Assembly: GCF_000005505.3 (NCBI RefSeq)
Contig: NC_016134.3
Span: 26,301,584 to 26,365,583 of the forward strand
DNA: 64,000 nucleotides
Reading direction: 5' to 3'
Source of the DNA: Brachypodium distachyon
Taxonomy: Eukaryota; Streptophyta; Magnoliopsida; Poales; Poaceae
Shown: one piece after another, positions 43,600 through 55,652 of the stretch
Layout of the letters: each line of letters starts with the position of its first letter
How positions within the stretch are numbered: position 1 is the first letter of the stretch
Translations under genes and position numbers: made by a program
The notes under the pieces: model-generated
The model's database searches: none
What the model saw: only the letters and a program-made list of their open reading frames with translations
Told to the model about the DNA's origin: nothing

Positions 43600-45950
43600 A
43601 ACAGGAAAATGCACACAAATGTGAGGAGAGCAACAGGTCAGAAACATACGCCGACTCCGTGCAGAGCAAGAGGTGGGAGTCGGCTGTGACCGCCGGCTTG
43701 CAAAAGGCGGAGCACACGGGCTGTGTTCTAGGGGAAGACGAAGGGGACTGCTGGGATGATTATTTCCCACCTGCTCCGAAGCGAAGCAGGGTCCAGAAAA
43801 AGCTCCATGCTTCTGCTGAAATAATAGAACAAGCTAAGGCGGATACACGAGAGCAGGCATCTATGGTGTGTCAATAGGTGTTAAGAGAATATGCAGTGCA
43901 AGCCGTCCATCATTTGGTGTCGGCATTGGCCAAAGACGACCCCACCCTTGACGCCATACTCGGGGGAGGAGTGGAAGGTTTGAGGAATCTCCTTCCTCCT
44001 CTTCCTCCTCTTCCCCCGCGAAAGAGCACCCTGCTGAAGAGCAGCGCCGCCTCCGACACACGTATGGAAGACGATGACACATACACCCCCGGTTACAGCC
44101 CAGCTGCTAGCATGGACAACCCCCCCGCTAGCCAACCGGACCCAAGCGAGGGCATCCGGGATAACGATCCGGGTCCGAGCGACAACATCCTTGTAAGCAT
44201 ACTTTTCAAACTCTTTTTCACTCCTTACCTTCATGAATAAAGATCTTACACAAGTATGCCTTCTTCTTGTTACGCGCAGGCACCGGTGAAGTGTCGTATC
44301 CACGTAGACAAGCCTTGAAAGCCTGTAGGCGCCATTGGCCGCCTGATGCCCAGACAATCACTGCCACTGGTGCACGGCATTCTTATGAATGACACACAAG
44401 TGAGTGTGATGGTGGACTCCATCATCGACGACCATCATGATTATGTTATCCCGCTACCTCCGGAGGAAGGCGTGGATATCCTAGGCGGTTGTCCAAACTA
44501 CCGCATTATGTGGCCTAGGAGCTTGGTATCTCTCTACAACCAGCGCTGGCCCTCTATGACTCCATCTCCCTCCGCCCACAAAGGTACTTCTCAATCGCCG
44601 CTCGGCCTTTCCCCTAGGATACTTCCTCCTGTCGATGCCGGCGGAGATGAAGAGCGGCCAATGTCGATGCCTCCACAGCTCAAAGATAGCCAGACCACAC
44701 GGACGGCACAGGCTGGAAGCGTCCCTCCTACCTTCTCGCTCTTGGGTGCCGCTGAGTCCATGGGTGGCCGCAAGATCGATGACAAGTATAAGGCAGAGGA
44801 GCAAAAGGCATGGAACAATAAGAGGGGCATAAAAAGAGGGGGCGCGGCGGCAAGACCTTCAAGGACTCCTCCAATGTCAATCAAGATGAGATGCACTATG
44901 TGCCTGACATAACTGGATTCTGGAAAGACAATAGGCCTGACATTCTCATGAAGAACCCCCGTCAAGGCCAGAGATTCGAAGACGGATCCTATTTCGTGGC
45001 TAGGCAGTTTGATCGGGTGCTTATTTACTATCCTGGAAGACCGATGGTCACCAAAAATTCCCTGCGTGCCGTGTCCAAAGAGATGCTGTGGAGTTCAGGA
45101 AATTGGGAACATTCAGGAACGTCCTATCACCTTTGGTGTGGAGTTCAACGAACTGTTCCACCTCTTCAACCGCCAAAAGCTTGATATCAACCTCTTAAGG
45201 CTGTGGTCTGCCTACCAAATAAGGAAAATGCGGCGAATGGAGGTCAAAAAAGTAGCCATTCTAGACCCCGCGGTGTTCAACTACGGTGACATCGGACTTG
45301 AACCAGAAAGGATCCCTCAAAAACTCTGGCATCTAAATACTTGGTGGCATGTCTGGAGAAATACGCGGACCACAACTTTATCCTCTTCTTCCTTAATTTG
45401 GAGTAAGTTGAATTTTATATATGGAATCGTTTGTTTTTTCTAATTCAGTCTTTCTTATACACCCTTAGATACTAAAGTTTGTTTTTTTTGAAAACAGAGA
45501 CCATTGGATGACACTGCTCATTTGTTTGTCTTGGTCCGTGGTGTACTACTTCGATTCACTCATTAACACTGCCTGGAAAGTGACGACCAAGGGAAAACTA
45601 GCTGGTAAAGGCTATAAAGACGAGCTTCACCACAACCACAGGTTCCCTTGCCAGCAACAGCCGGCCGGCAGTGTGTGCTGTGGCTACTACTGCTGTCACA
45701 TCCTTATGGAGAATGCCATCATGTTTAAACCTGAGTGGAAGGGGTCAATCGTGGCTGTGGAAGAGTAATGGCGGCCCCGAATGACAATGGCACACCAATC
45801 TAAATGGGTCGTGTATAACATTCAAAGGGAGTTCGCCCATGTCATCAACAATGAGGTCATCAAGCCTAGTGGGTACTTCTACGAACGCATGGAACAAGTG
45901 ATTAGGGTTCACCCACAACAATAGCTTCAAATTTGAAATGAGATACATTT
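43600..45950 (+). pseudogene. CACTA ORF2 with Ulp1-like cysteine protease domain
   Basis: Upstream parts resemble the coiled, charged protein of plant CACTA elements (SKRWESAVTAGLQKAEHTG, KKLHASAEIIEQAKAD). A Pro/Ser-rich middle follows (44340-44900), then DGSYFVARQFDRVLIYYPG. The C-terminal domain is C48-like: DHWMTLLICLSWSVVYYFDS (catalytic His near 45501 and Asp), then CQQQPAGSVCCGYYCCHIL, with the oxyanion Gln and catalytic Cys. Ulp1-like domains are known from plant CACTA and MULE elements and probably came from a SUMO protease. Stops at about 43876 and 44316 and frame changes near 45180 suggest decay or unrecognised introns. A probable intron lies around 45402-45495. Confidence 0.7.
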
Positions 45951-46409
45951 GTATTCTTTATATGGTTCTATGAAATTTTGACATTTTGTAATCAATGTCG
46001 TGAAGTGAGATACATTTGTATTCTTTAGATGCTTTAAATGATGTGGCTTTATATACATTTGTATGCTTTAAATGATGTGGCTTTGTATTTTTCAGTGCTG
46101 TGCTGTAATGTGCTGTGCTGTGTATTCAAATATATATTTTTCTGTGTATTTTCTGTGATTTTAATTATTTTTTTAATTACTGAAAATGTATCAGTGTCGG
46201 TCGCTCGCCCGACACTGATGTGGCAAAGCGACCGTTTTTGATGATGGTACATCAGTAACGGTCGGGTCGGGCCGCTTGTCATTGATGATATGTACACTCC
46301 GACCGTTACTGATGATACTCATCATCAGTAACACGAAGTTAGTAACGGCGGCCCCGACCGTTACTAATGTTGTTTTTAACTGTTACTGATAAACCTTTCT
46401 GTAGTAGTG

Positions 46410-47330
46410 TCACCATTCTTCATTATCTATTTTTTGTGATGCTCATTATTTGGTCTTGTACGGACAAAACCAAACAGGTTTTGTGAAAAAATAAAACTCA
46501 TTGTGTTACAATAGCAGATGTAGAAGTACCAACTAAATCTTGAGTTTTATACACCACGTCAACGATCCCATCCCTTTCAAAGGGGATTAACTAGAGCAGG
46601 TACTCATATTGGAGTTTGTTATAAGCTCAGGACTTAAATGGACTTTAGTCATTTTAATTCCCTCCGGGTCCTCTAGGCCTCTGGCCTTGCCAAGTAACCG
46701 AACTTCTCCTTCGACATAGGCACTCATGCAAACAGAGGGAGATTCTCACGAAGAGAACGCGAGCCGCTGGCGCTCGTCGGGGTCGGAGAAAACAGAGGAG
46801 GAGGCGACAAACCCTAACCGGCTAACTCGCGAGCCCAACGGCGCCTGCTCTAGCTGCTTCGGCCGCTGTGTCAGCAGAGTTCATCTTAAATTATTTTTCT
46901 AGCATCATCTGCATGGAACGAAAATCGATGATCCTCCTATTTATCGTGAGCTACTAGAAATTACCGGTGAGACAAGACGGAGTTGGGGTTTGGCTTGGTC
47001 GATCGATGATCCTCCTATTTAACTCCCCTGTAATAACGAATGATGAAAGTTCACTACTCGATGATGCATTTATTTTTCTAGATTCGGGACAAACTCGCTG
47101 ATGAGTGACATATATATACTCAGATCACAGACCAACAAGCACACCGCCCACATTCCAGTCAAGCTTTTTTTTTCTTTTTTGAAAAACACGGTACAAACGC
47201 AGACGATCACAACACGCGCGCACACTCAGCCTTTCACCAATAAGCAGACCACCCACATTTTAGTCAAGTTCTAGAGGAGAAATCGACACACATATCGTTG
47301 ACCATACAAGAAGCCATATTAATCGTGCGC
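46410..47330. other. 3' flank of dirigent gene 1, no other gene seen
   Basis: From about 46650 to 47130 the sequence is collinear with 55200-55495 downstream of dirigent gene 2. Shared segments are CCGGGTCCTCT, TTCATCTTAAATTATTTTTC-like, TTTCTAGCATCATCT-like, and GATGCATTTATTTTTCTA-like text. It marks the extent of the gene duplication. Confidence 0.6.
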
Positions 47331-47882
47331 CTACACCTGCACGTACACGTCGATTTGTAGCACGGCGTTGTTGGAGGAGAGGTTGAAGGAGTGCGTCCGT
47401 AGAAGCCCGTAACCCCTCGCGCCCCGGAACACGCCGGTGCCGCCGACGACAGGCAGCTCCCTCACGGCATCAAGGATGGCATCCCTGGCGAGCACGGCCA
47501 CAGAGCTGCCGTTGTACTGCTTCCCGGCGGCTGCCGTGAACACCATGTTGGCACTGAGCAGCAGCGATGGGTCCGTTTGGGATGCGAACATGTAGTACCC
47601 CTGCGCCCTCCCGACGAGGCGGGAATCCGCTTCGGGGCCCTCCGTCAGCGAGTCGTCGATGACATAGGTGTCTCCGAAGCGGTTGATCGGGTCGTTGGGC
47701 AGCAAGGTCACGCCCTTGACCGTCGGCACCGCCGTCGCTACCGGGTATAACGGCGGCAAGGCTGTCACGATGTCATGCATGTAGAACCGGAGGTGCGTCG
47801 TCGTCGCGGCCACGCCGGCGAGCTCAAGAGACACCAATAACAATGATGCGGCTGATAGGATCAGGATCAGCTTGTTGGCCAT
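47331..47882 (-). CDS. Dirigent protein 1
   Basis: A single-exon gene of 183 residues starting at MANKLIL (ATG complement at 47880-47882). The longer open frame begins at a GTG and is not needed. A hydrophobic signal peptide of about 28 residues precedes the dirigent domain: THLRFYMHDIVTA, PNDPINRFGDTYVIDDSLTE, LVGRAQGYYMFASQTD, SANMVFTAAAGKQYNGSSVA, ELPVVGGTGVFRGARGYGLL, ending LQIDVYVQV. Dirigent proteins are secreted beta-barrels that direct stereoselective coupling of phenoxy radicals in lignan, lignin or terpenoid-phenolic pathways. The true substrate cannot be told from sequence. It has a close paralogue 8 kb away in the same orientation. An ATTTAAGG-type sequence upstream (minus sense CCTTAAATCC, about 48000) is shared with that paralogue. 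Confidence 0.93.
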   Translation of the reverse strand: MANKLILILSAASLLLVSLELAGVAATTTHLRFYMHDIVTALPPLYPVATAVPTVKGVTLLPNDPINRFGDTYVIDDSLTEGPEADSRLVGRAQGYYMFASQTDPSLLLSANMVFTAAAGKQYNGSSVAVLARDAILDAVRELPVVGGTGVFRGARGYGLLRTHSFNLSSNNAVLQIDVYVQV

Positions 47883-48681
47883 GGCTTGCACGTAAGGTAA
47901 GCTGAACTCTGCCTGCCTATGGGGATCGATGTGTGTGGTCTGGTTGAGAAGAGGAGGTTTGCAGAGATTTTCGAGTGAGCGCTACTGTATGATCACGGTG
48001 GATTTAAGGAGAGATCGAATGGATCGATCAAGAGGTTTTTGCAGCAGTTGGTGGGGGCAGGAGAGAGAGAAAAAGTGCCCTTTCCTATCGTGTCATCGTG
48101 ACGACCTGACCTTGACAGGACAGTTTGTCACCATCGTTGTCAAATAAAAAAAACGTGTTGTCAGCAACAAGATGTCACCTAGTACTGGTCAACGCATAGG
48201 GGTAATGCTTGTGCATGTGCGTCAGGATGGCAACCACGGAAATAAGTTTTGCGACGACGAGCTAGCGGATTCTTAAAAAAAATAAAAAAATCTCACGAGC
48301 GCCAGCACCAGCACCAGCCTCACCATTGTTGCCATCATACCAAACGTGTTGTAAGCGACAAGGTGTTGCCTAGCAGCCTAGTACTGGTCAACGGCAAGGC
48401 ATAAGCGTAATGCCTAGTACTGGTTGGATATCACGTCGTACAGTCGTCGGACACTTCGTCCGTCGTACGCGAAGTAGTTTGCCTGCGGATATTCGTCGGA
48501 GAGATGCTGGCAACCACAGGAGGTCGGCCTTTTCTTAGCAGGTGGAAAAGTGAGGAATGAAAACAAAAACACGAACCTTCTCTTCGTTTTTTTCGATGAT
48601 CTTTTTCTAAGAGGGATAAGGCAAAAAAACAAACAAATTTATCATTTTACTAGATTTCATATTTTCTTAACATTTATTTAA
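47883..48681. other. Upstream region of dirigent gene 1
   Basis: Up to about 48080 it is homologous to the upstream region of dirigent gene 2 (TGTGTGGTCTGG(T/C)(T/C)GAGAAGA, GATCGATCAAGAGGTT-like). A diverged direct repeat (ACGTGTTGT.AGC.ACAAG..GT and CCTAGTACTGGTCAACG) occurs at about 48152 and 48343. No gene is seen. Confidence 0.55.
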
Positions 48682-50639
48682 CTAGGGGAGTGGCCCGCGC
48701 ATGTGCGCGGGCAGTATTTTTCAACATTTTTTATCAGTATCCTATTCCCCCAATCAAAACTATTTTGAAGCTAACAAAGAGCAAGTGAAGTGTTTTCTAT
48801 ATTGAATTAGGTAAATTTGCATGACTCACAAGGAGTTGACTTTTGATCTTTGCTATGAAAAACAAACACACATTTCTGAAAGATTGCACATCCGGAAATA
48901 TGGCACTGAAAATAAGAATTCAAAACAATTCAGTGTATGCACATTATGACGAAGACACACAAAGAAGGCAATTTGTTTACACCAAGAGAGACCATATTAG
49001 CTAGAATAGATAAATTTATCACATCACACTAATTCATTGATATACATACAAGAAGATGCTATAACAATTTGACTCTGAAAGGTACATTTCCGCAACAAAT
49101 GAGTGCAAGAGCAAAACAAAAATGCAGTGACTTCTAAATGGCATAATAAATACTTCACGACAGAATAAAATCATTTTGTTGTTCGATGCAAAAGAAACAT
49201 AGATTTACACACATGGTGCCATAGTAACATTTATTGTCTCTCCTCTACACCTGCTCAAGAAAATTGTGAATATTATGTTCATGGTGATAGTATATGTCAA
49301 ATTGCAAAGTTGGTTCCAAAATATGATCAAATGTGTCTTTTCCAAAAAAAAAGTTAAAGCCTGTATACTGAATATATGCTATTAAGAAATGTAAAATTTG
49401 TACAAAGAAAAATATTGTATCTCTACACGTGAAGTGCTTTCAACTGCAGATGTTATAGGATATCCAGTTGCATCATGTTGCGGAGAAACTCTATTTAGCA
49501 TTTTTATACGACCTGGATTATTCAAAAACAATACGTATTGTATCATGCCAGAAACAAAATGACAAATAATTCATCGAAAAATTAGAGGAGGGATACATCA
49601 CATTAAACAGAGCAAATGCTGCAATATTCTTTATGAAAGGTGAAAAATTCCTTTGGTACATTATGGAAATATTATATCTGAGAGTTTGCTCCTGATATTT
49701 ACCGTAGAAAGCTTGTGTCTGTTAGTTTTTCTTCAAGCAATAGGAACTTGTTGTAATATCAAAGTCTTCACTATTGCTAGCATGCAATTGAACATGTCCT
49801 TTTCATGGACAATTACACAAATCAAGCATTCAAACACAATGTCCAAGACCTACAAACTGAAGCGATACATGGCACTATCGATGGCATCACTATAAATTTG
49901 TGTCAACTTCATAAAAACTTATTAGCTGTGTCATGTGTTGTCTAATCTTCCAAAGCAAGCATTTAAAAAATCTGCAGAACTAACACTAAGACTGATGGAA
50001 TTTTGGAGTAGATACCACCGTGTTCAAAATTTACTATATCAGCAAAGCTAATTAAATATAAAAAATAATAACGTAATCTTCAAGGATTGTACATATCTAT
50101 AGGTATATTTGTGTAATTTTGCACACAAAACAAAGAGTGATCTATTAGACTCATCTTGTTTTTTCTCCCTAACTCATGTTTAGTTCTATTATTTCGACAA
50201 GATTCAAATAATATTTTGCACATGATGTCCAGATCTCTTATGCAGGTTGGGGACTTACTGGTCTAATGGGAGCTTCAGAATCCTTTGCTCAAGTCATTAA
50301 GTACGATATTGAACGCCTGAAATGTCAATTGATATATTATGTGCCAAACTTAAATCATGAAATTAATATTTTACCGAGTCTTACATACATGCACATAACA
50401 TGAGGAATAATGTGGGATGCCTCATTAGAGCGAACGCTTACCTCAAAAACTCCTTTCTTGCGTTGTATAATGCCGTAGCAGAGCACAATAGTCAATAATC
50501 AAGAGGAAGCGTGACAACACAATATTGATAAATTCTTAAGCTCTGAAGGCAATCGTATCAGAAAGCGATGACTCTACGAGTTGCCTCATATTCTAGAGCC
50601 CATACATACTATACATATATTAGTACCTGGCCGAGACTA

Positions 50640-50760
50640 TATGGGAGGTTGATGAGGGTGAGCATCTCAAGGTTCTCGAAGGCAGCAGCGAGGAGAGGAG
50701 AATGCCTGAGCCATGTCGGACAGGACATGGAAAAAGGGTAATCGAATTATCTGCCATTGG
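50640..50760 (-). pseudogene. Possible captured exon in the Helitron
   Basis: In minus sense one frame reads PTWLRHSPLLAAAFENLEML and TLINLPYSLGQ, and then meets a GT (CCAG/GTACTA). Composition and the splice-like end suggest a gene fragment. I do not recognise the family. Confidence 0.35.
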
Positions 50761-50989
50761 CGTAAGAATAGTTGGGATGAAAGAGTGTTATATCAACCTT
50801 TTAAGGTTGTTATATTAATTAATCAGAAGGGCATTCTATATGTATGTCCTTAGTACTCCATAAGAATCTCAGGTCAGAATATAATGAGAATGAAATTTGT
50901 TTTCAATCTGCTAGACAGCCCACTTTGTCCAGAATAACCACTAATAGATATATAAGACCAATAACTCAAAAATCACAAGAAAGTAAGAA

Positions 50990-51360
50990 GATACCTGGAT
51001 CATGGATACGGACCGATTGACAGTATAGTAGCGGCCGCTGGCGACCTTGAGATGGCATTTGAAAGTGTGTAGTTGAGCAGCCACAACATATGCAGATTAA
51101 TGCCACAAACCAATCCGGCTGGGCCTTTCCCAAGTGCATGTACATGTTGCTGCATGACCCCGAGGGGTTAGGAGGAGACAGCGAAGGCCGCCGGTACCTG
51201 CACATGAAGCGCGCGTATTCGGCGGGTCTGAGTCTCTGAGACGGTGGGACGGAACGGCAGATAAAAAGACATATAGGGTTTGCGGCTGAGTTGAGGCGCC
51301 GACCGCCGGCAGATGCGCGCATCCAGGGCGCACTTAGAGATCGACAGAGAGAGAGTCACA
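50990..51360 (-). pseudogene. Possible captured 5' exon in the Helitron
   Basis: A GC-rich minus-strand segment with several open frames (for example EYARFMCRYRRPSLSPP, MYMHLGKAQPDWF) ending near CATGATCCAG/GTATCTTC, a splice-donor-like site. It is preceded by a GA-rich microsatellite, as in plant 5' UTRs. Function unknown. It may be part of the same captured gene as 50640-50760. Confidence 0.35.
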
Positions 51361-51405
51361 GCGACGGCGCACGTAGAGAGAGAGAGAGATAGAGAGAGTC
51401 ACAAC
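51335..51405. repeat. GA-rich microsatellite
   Basis: GACAGAGAGAGAG and GAGAGAGAGAGATAGAGAGAG runs at the 5' side of the possible captured exon. Confidence 0.8.
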
Positions 51406-51850
51406 GGCGCTGGTTGTCTGAGATCCGACAAAAGCACAAAAGAACTCTTTTTGTGCTTCATATTTAACTTGTAAAATTCATAGTCTAAGAGTTTGTCATG
51501 TTCTTGCAGTTCTTCTGAACCGACTTTTCCTTAATTATGTAAATATCTACCTGATTACTGGGTAATGGGTATAGTTATAGTATGTTGACAAACATTTTCT
51601 AACTTTTCCCTAGCCATTGAAACAAAATGTTGACAAAACATTTGAAAATTCCATCTCATCTCATTCTCATTCATGAGTCGACCTCGAAGGCGACTCTGAA
51701 TGATTTCAAATATGTACATCCCAATATAAACATTTTATAGAATAAGTTATACAGATTCAAATATTAACAGCGATGGCATACCTGATGACATACCTACCTG
51801 ATGCTGCAGACTGGAACCAAACTATGGTATTGAACATTTGAATGCTTATA

Positions 51851-51974
51851 CTTCCTCTGTCCAACAAAGGATGCGTCAACTTTGTCTAAATTTGAATGCA
51901 TCTATACACTAAGTCATGTCTAGATACATCCAAATTTTGACAAACTTGAGACATCTTTTGTTGGACGGAGGGAG
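51851..51974. mobile_element. Stowaway MITE inside the Helitron (124 bp)
   Basis: CTTCCTCTGTCCAACAAAGG and TTTGTTGGACGGAGGGAG are terminal inverted repeats, and TA flanks both ends (51849-51850, 51975-51976). Confidence 0.87.
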
Positions 51975-53181
51975 TAGTTAATTTTTACCTATATCCATCG
52001 CACCTTAAAACCCCATTAAGAATCTCTGGGTCAGCATTGCTTTTAGAAGCTTTATAGCATGTTCTTTTTCTTCATATGCATTCATCTTGTACCCTCCTTG
52101 ACTGCTTGTCTTTCCCTTCTCTGATTGCAGCAAACATGAAGAGAAGTGCCAAGAAACATAGAGTTGCCACCCAACATTTGTTGTCAGCAACCTCCTCTTT
52201 AAATATGCATTTTCAGATGTACACAGATGCTTACACTGCAAATATGACAAGCAGGCTTGAAGCCATCAGACATACATCGAGGCAACATAACAAAAAAACT
52301 GATTTTGCTCACATGAATCATGTATTGAACTGATTGGGCTCCCTACACCATGACATGCAGTTCTCTCACTTCCTTTTCTATCTGTGATTAAATTATTTAT
52401 TCAAACTCAAATTGAACTCTAGATGTCAGGCAAGAAAATGGGGGCATACATTAATTATTGTTAAGTGTACTGTAGGAATTTGTAGCATAAACTGAATCCA
52501 TGGCAGCTTCAAAACACAAGAACATGATGGACATGCTAACCTGAAGGCCAGTAATTAAGATCTGTCAGACAAAAACTTACCAAAGAAATAAATTTATTAT
52601 GCAAGACACAACAGGTTAATAAAATAAATTCAATTTTCAACTAAATTAATCATGGATAAAAAAATAAAACAAACATATAGAGTGGTATGGTTTGGACGAA
52701 TTTCATAGCACCCAAAATGATTTTGTACTTTATTAACTTCTATTTTATCCATATCCATGACATCTTGTGCACTGCAAATAGGCAGGATTTGGTGGTCCAT
52801 ATGAAGCACTACATTGTGTACATAGATCAAGAGGTTGATCTCAGCATATCTCTAGTATGCTAAATCCGAGGTAATTTCTCTCATAATTGCACAAACAGTG
52901 ATGGAGCTCATACAACCGCATTATATGCAATATAATAGTTTAGGTCTCGAGATGTTGTACTGAAATATTTTCGTCTCCAAAACAATTACTCGGTGGTAGA
53001 CACAAAAAGAAATACAATCATCAGACCGAAGCACACGTATAGAGCAACTTTAACAGTTACAAGGGTAAATATTTATCTATGTGAACATTATGTAAAAAGG
53101 CTACTTCGCAAAACTCCCTCCAGATTCTGTTAATAAAAGAAGAGAATATTATATGAATGGTTACCTATAAACGTATATATT

Positions 53182-53361
53182 TGATTAGCAAAGAAATTGA
53201 ATTCTTGACTGCACTTAACTGAAACACACCAATATCATACTATGATTATCAAAGAATTGAATGGTTGACTGCTCTTAACTGAAACTCACCAATATCATTC
53301 TATGATTAATCAAAGAAATTGAATCCTCAACTTCTCTTAACTGAAACTCACAAATATCATA
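53182..53361. repeat. Three-copy repeat of about 61-63 bp
   Basis: Each unit has CAAAGAA(A)TTGAAT, a CTTAACTGAAAC(A/T)CAC core and AATATCAT(A/T)CT. Copies differ by small indels. Confidence 0.8.
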
Positions 53362-54199
53362 CTTCCACATAGGCGTGGGAGCTGAAACCAGAACAAATCC
53401 ACTTGGTTGAGCGAAATGTTAAAACAAAGAACACTTACACTGATTAATTGCAGGGTCAAAATATATGATCATCCTACACCACCAACAGACATGGGAGTAC
53501 AGATTCCGCTCCACGTGAAATCGATATGATGACAGATCGAGCCCATAGATATGGAACTACAATTCCCATAGCTAAATCTGAAGAAGAAAGAACTTAGTTG
53601 AGCGATCGTTAGCCAAGCTCTATATATCTCCATAGATAAATATGAAGAAGAAGAAAGAACTACAATTCCTTCACTGAAGAACCAATGAAAATTCCTAACT
53701 GACGCCACAATGATGATTTTCCTGCACTCAGTTCTATCTTTTGGGTTGATATAAGAAAAAACTTGCTATTGCTCCTTGGTCATATGTAACAGCCACAGCC
53801 CACAACTGTATTGAAGCAAACTTCTATTGCTCCTGTACTATCTTTTGGGATTGGTCGAATGTAATTGGCTTCTATATGACTGATTCTTAATTGCAAAAAT
53901 GTAAGCAAAATGCAGTATTCAGAAACATAGGGCAGGATATATGGTATTTAATATTCACTTGCAGCTTGGAACAAAATAAAGATTTATACAGTATTATGCC
54001 CGGCTACCTGAGTAATGCCTGAAAATTTCAATACAAAAAAATAAGCATCTCCATGTTACTCCTGTTTCTTCCAATCAAGGATCCTGCCCTCCCTGGCTAG
54101 ACCAATCGACTGTAAAATTATCTAATTTGAAGTCTCTGACCACTGTATGTTCAAAGCTTTATCAATCAAACCGTTTTGGGACCAATACCACACGTCCAC

Positions 54200-54430
54200 A
54201 CATTACCGTCAGGAACTGGAGCGTGCTGACTTGCTGAGAGAAGGAGGGAGGGGGAAAAAGAAAGACCGGGTGTACTTGTGGCCGGAGCAGAGGTGGCGAC
54301 GATTGGGGCTAGAGTGCCCCTGGGCGAGATTTTGATGGCGGCGTGAGGAGGCGGGGAGGCGGAGATGGCGTTGGACAGGGTTTCTCGGCGGCGGCGGGCA
54401 CTGCAATGCTGCAGGCGTGCGGAGGTTTGG
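54200..54430 (-). pseudogene. Possible captured 5' coding segment in the Helitron
   Basis: A minus-strand ATG (about 54445) opens a Pro/Ser/Arg-rich frame (MAPSSPNLRTPAALQCPPPP) ending LSKSARSSS. It resembles a plant N-terminal exon in composition only. It lies about 220 bases from the Helitron 5' end, a usual place for captured promoters. Confidence 0.3.
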
Positions 54431-54665
54431 AGAGGATGGAGCCATGGAAGAGGTGCTACCGGAGAGTAGAGGAGAGGACCCAGCCTAGGTTTTACATAAT
54501 GGCATGGTGCGTAACTTTAATGAAAGGGGCTATTAGTAAGATCCAGCGGCCATGATTTTCTCACGTAGCAAATCGACGGTCAGAAATTTTGCTTTTTTGT
54601 GGGATTTTCTAGAGGCTCTATCTATTTTCTGGTAGCTCCGTCATATACTTTTAGTATATAATAGA

Positions 54666-55652
54666 TTAATGTTATTAATCTAAGCAATAATTTTAGGATA
54701 TGGCTCTGAGAAATGACATATTGTACAATAGTTTGTTGTCTTTTTAAACGACGTGCAACACATAAAAGAAAACATCTTACCAACCATTGTACATGTACCA
54801 CAAGTGCCAGCATCAGCACCGGCATGGCGGCTCTTGCTCTTTGCCCTAGCGGGCATCAGACTCCATGCCGACGACGCAATGTCGCCGGCACCACATCAAG
54901 CTACAGATGGGACATGATGCTGACAACGAATAACACAATGCTGGACTAATTTTGCAAAAACATTTGTAGTTTCCCCTGTTCAATCGACGGTCTACCTGAC
55001 GGACACGTGTCCCTTTTTAGTCCTCTCACACCGTATTTGGACTAGAGTGTAGCACTACGATGTGTTAAAAGAGTCAAGTGTGTTTTTATGAGTTCTCTAA
55101 AGTGTTTATTTGCTGCGAAGTTTATGAACTAATGGTGTATTTCACTCTTAGCAAGACACATTGCCATAAACTATGCGGTTAATTCGATAATTTAGTAGAT
55201 CACAAAACCGAAATCACATGGTCCAGTCAACTTAGTTCCACCCGGGTCCTCTGCTCCAGCTGCGGAGTATTTGGAGTCCAACGGTGCCGCTCTAGCTGCT
55301 CCGGCGGCTGCGTCACCCGAGTTCATCTAAATTATTTTTCCAGCATCATCTAGGTGACACAAGACCGAGTTGGTATATACTTGGCTTGATAGTCCTATTT
55401 ATCTCATCCCTGTAATAACAAATGATGTAAGCTCAGTACTGTGATGCTGCATTTATTTTTCTAAATTCATCAGAACAAACTCACTGGTTGACATAACCTC
55501 AGGTCCAACAAATCAGCCCAAGCCTTCTAGAGGAGGCATCGATACATATTAAAATGATCATAAGAGGCCTGCATACTAATCTTGCACGCAACGCCCTCAT
55601 GCAAATGCGCACACATACAGCACAAATTAACGTACGTGCGGTGCATAGCGCT
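54666..55652. other. 3' flank of dirigent gene 2, no other gene seen
   Basis: 55200-55495 is collinear with the 3' flank of dirigent gene 1. The rest (54666-55200) is AT-rich and unremarkable. Confidence 0.5.

Larger units (their letters stand above)
39021..46409 (+). mobile_element. CACTA (En/Spm) DNA transposon
   Basis: The left end is CACTAATACAAAACGG and the right end is CTTTCTGTAGTAGTG, the complement of CACTACTACAGAAAG. The flanking triplets TAA and TCA differ at one base. Subterminal regions (39040-39320, 46190-46390) carry many direct and inverted copies of CATCAGTAACGGTCG, as expected for transposase-binding repeats. The interior has a TNP2-like N-terminal fragment (about 41350-42297), then an internal block of the same subterminal repeats (42290-42420), a promoter-like segment and a second gene with a Ulp1-like protease domain (about 43600-45930). 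The transposase lacks its DDE core, so the element is probably non-autonomous. Confidence 0.87.
48682..54665 (-). mobile_element. Non-autonomous Helitron (5,984 bp) between the dirigent genes
   Basis: In minus sense the 5' end reads TCTATTATATACTAAAAG (starting at 54665) directly after A. The 3' end is the hairpin GCCCGCGCACATGCGCGGGC, then CACTCCCCTAG, directly before T (48682/48681). The insertion is therefore between A and T, with no target duplication, exactly as Helitrons behave. No Rep or helicase motif is seen inside, so it is non-autonomous. Three stretches look like captured exons: minus-strand text near 54430-54200, 51360-50990 and 50760-50640. None is recognised. A Stowaway MITE and a 63-bp minisatellite also lie within it. 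Confidence 0.82.

Noticed and set aside
47883..47891. N-terminal extension MQA of dirigent protein 1
   Set aside because: The extension begins with GTG. The ATG at 47882 is the first plausible plant start and aligns with the paralogue.
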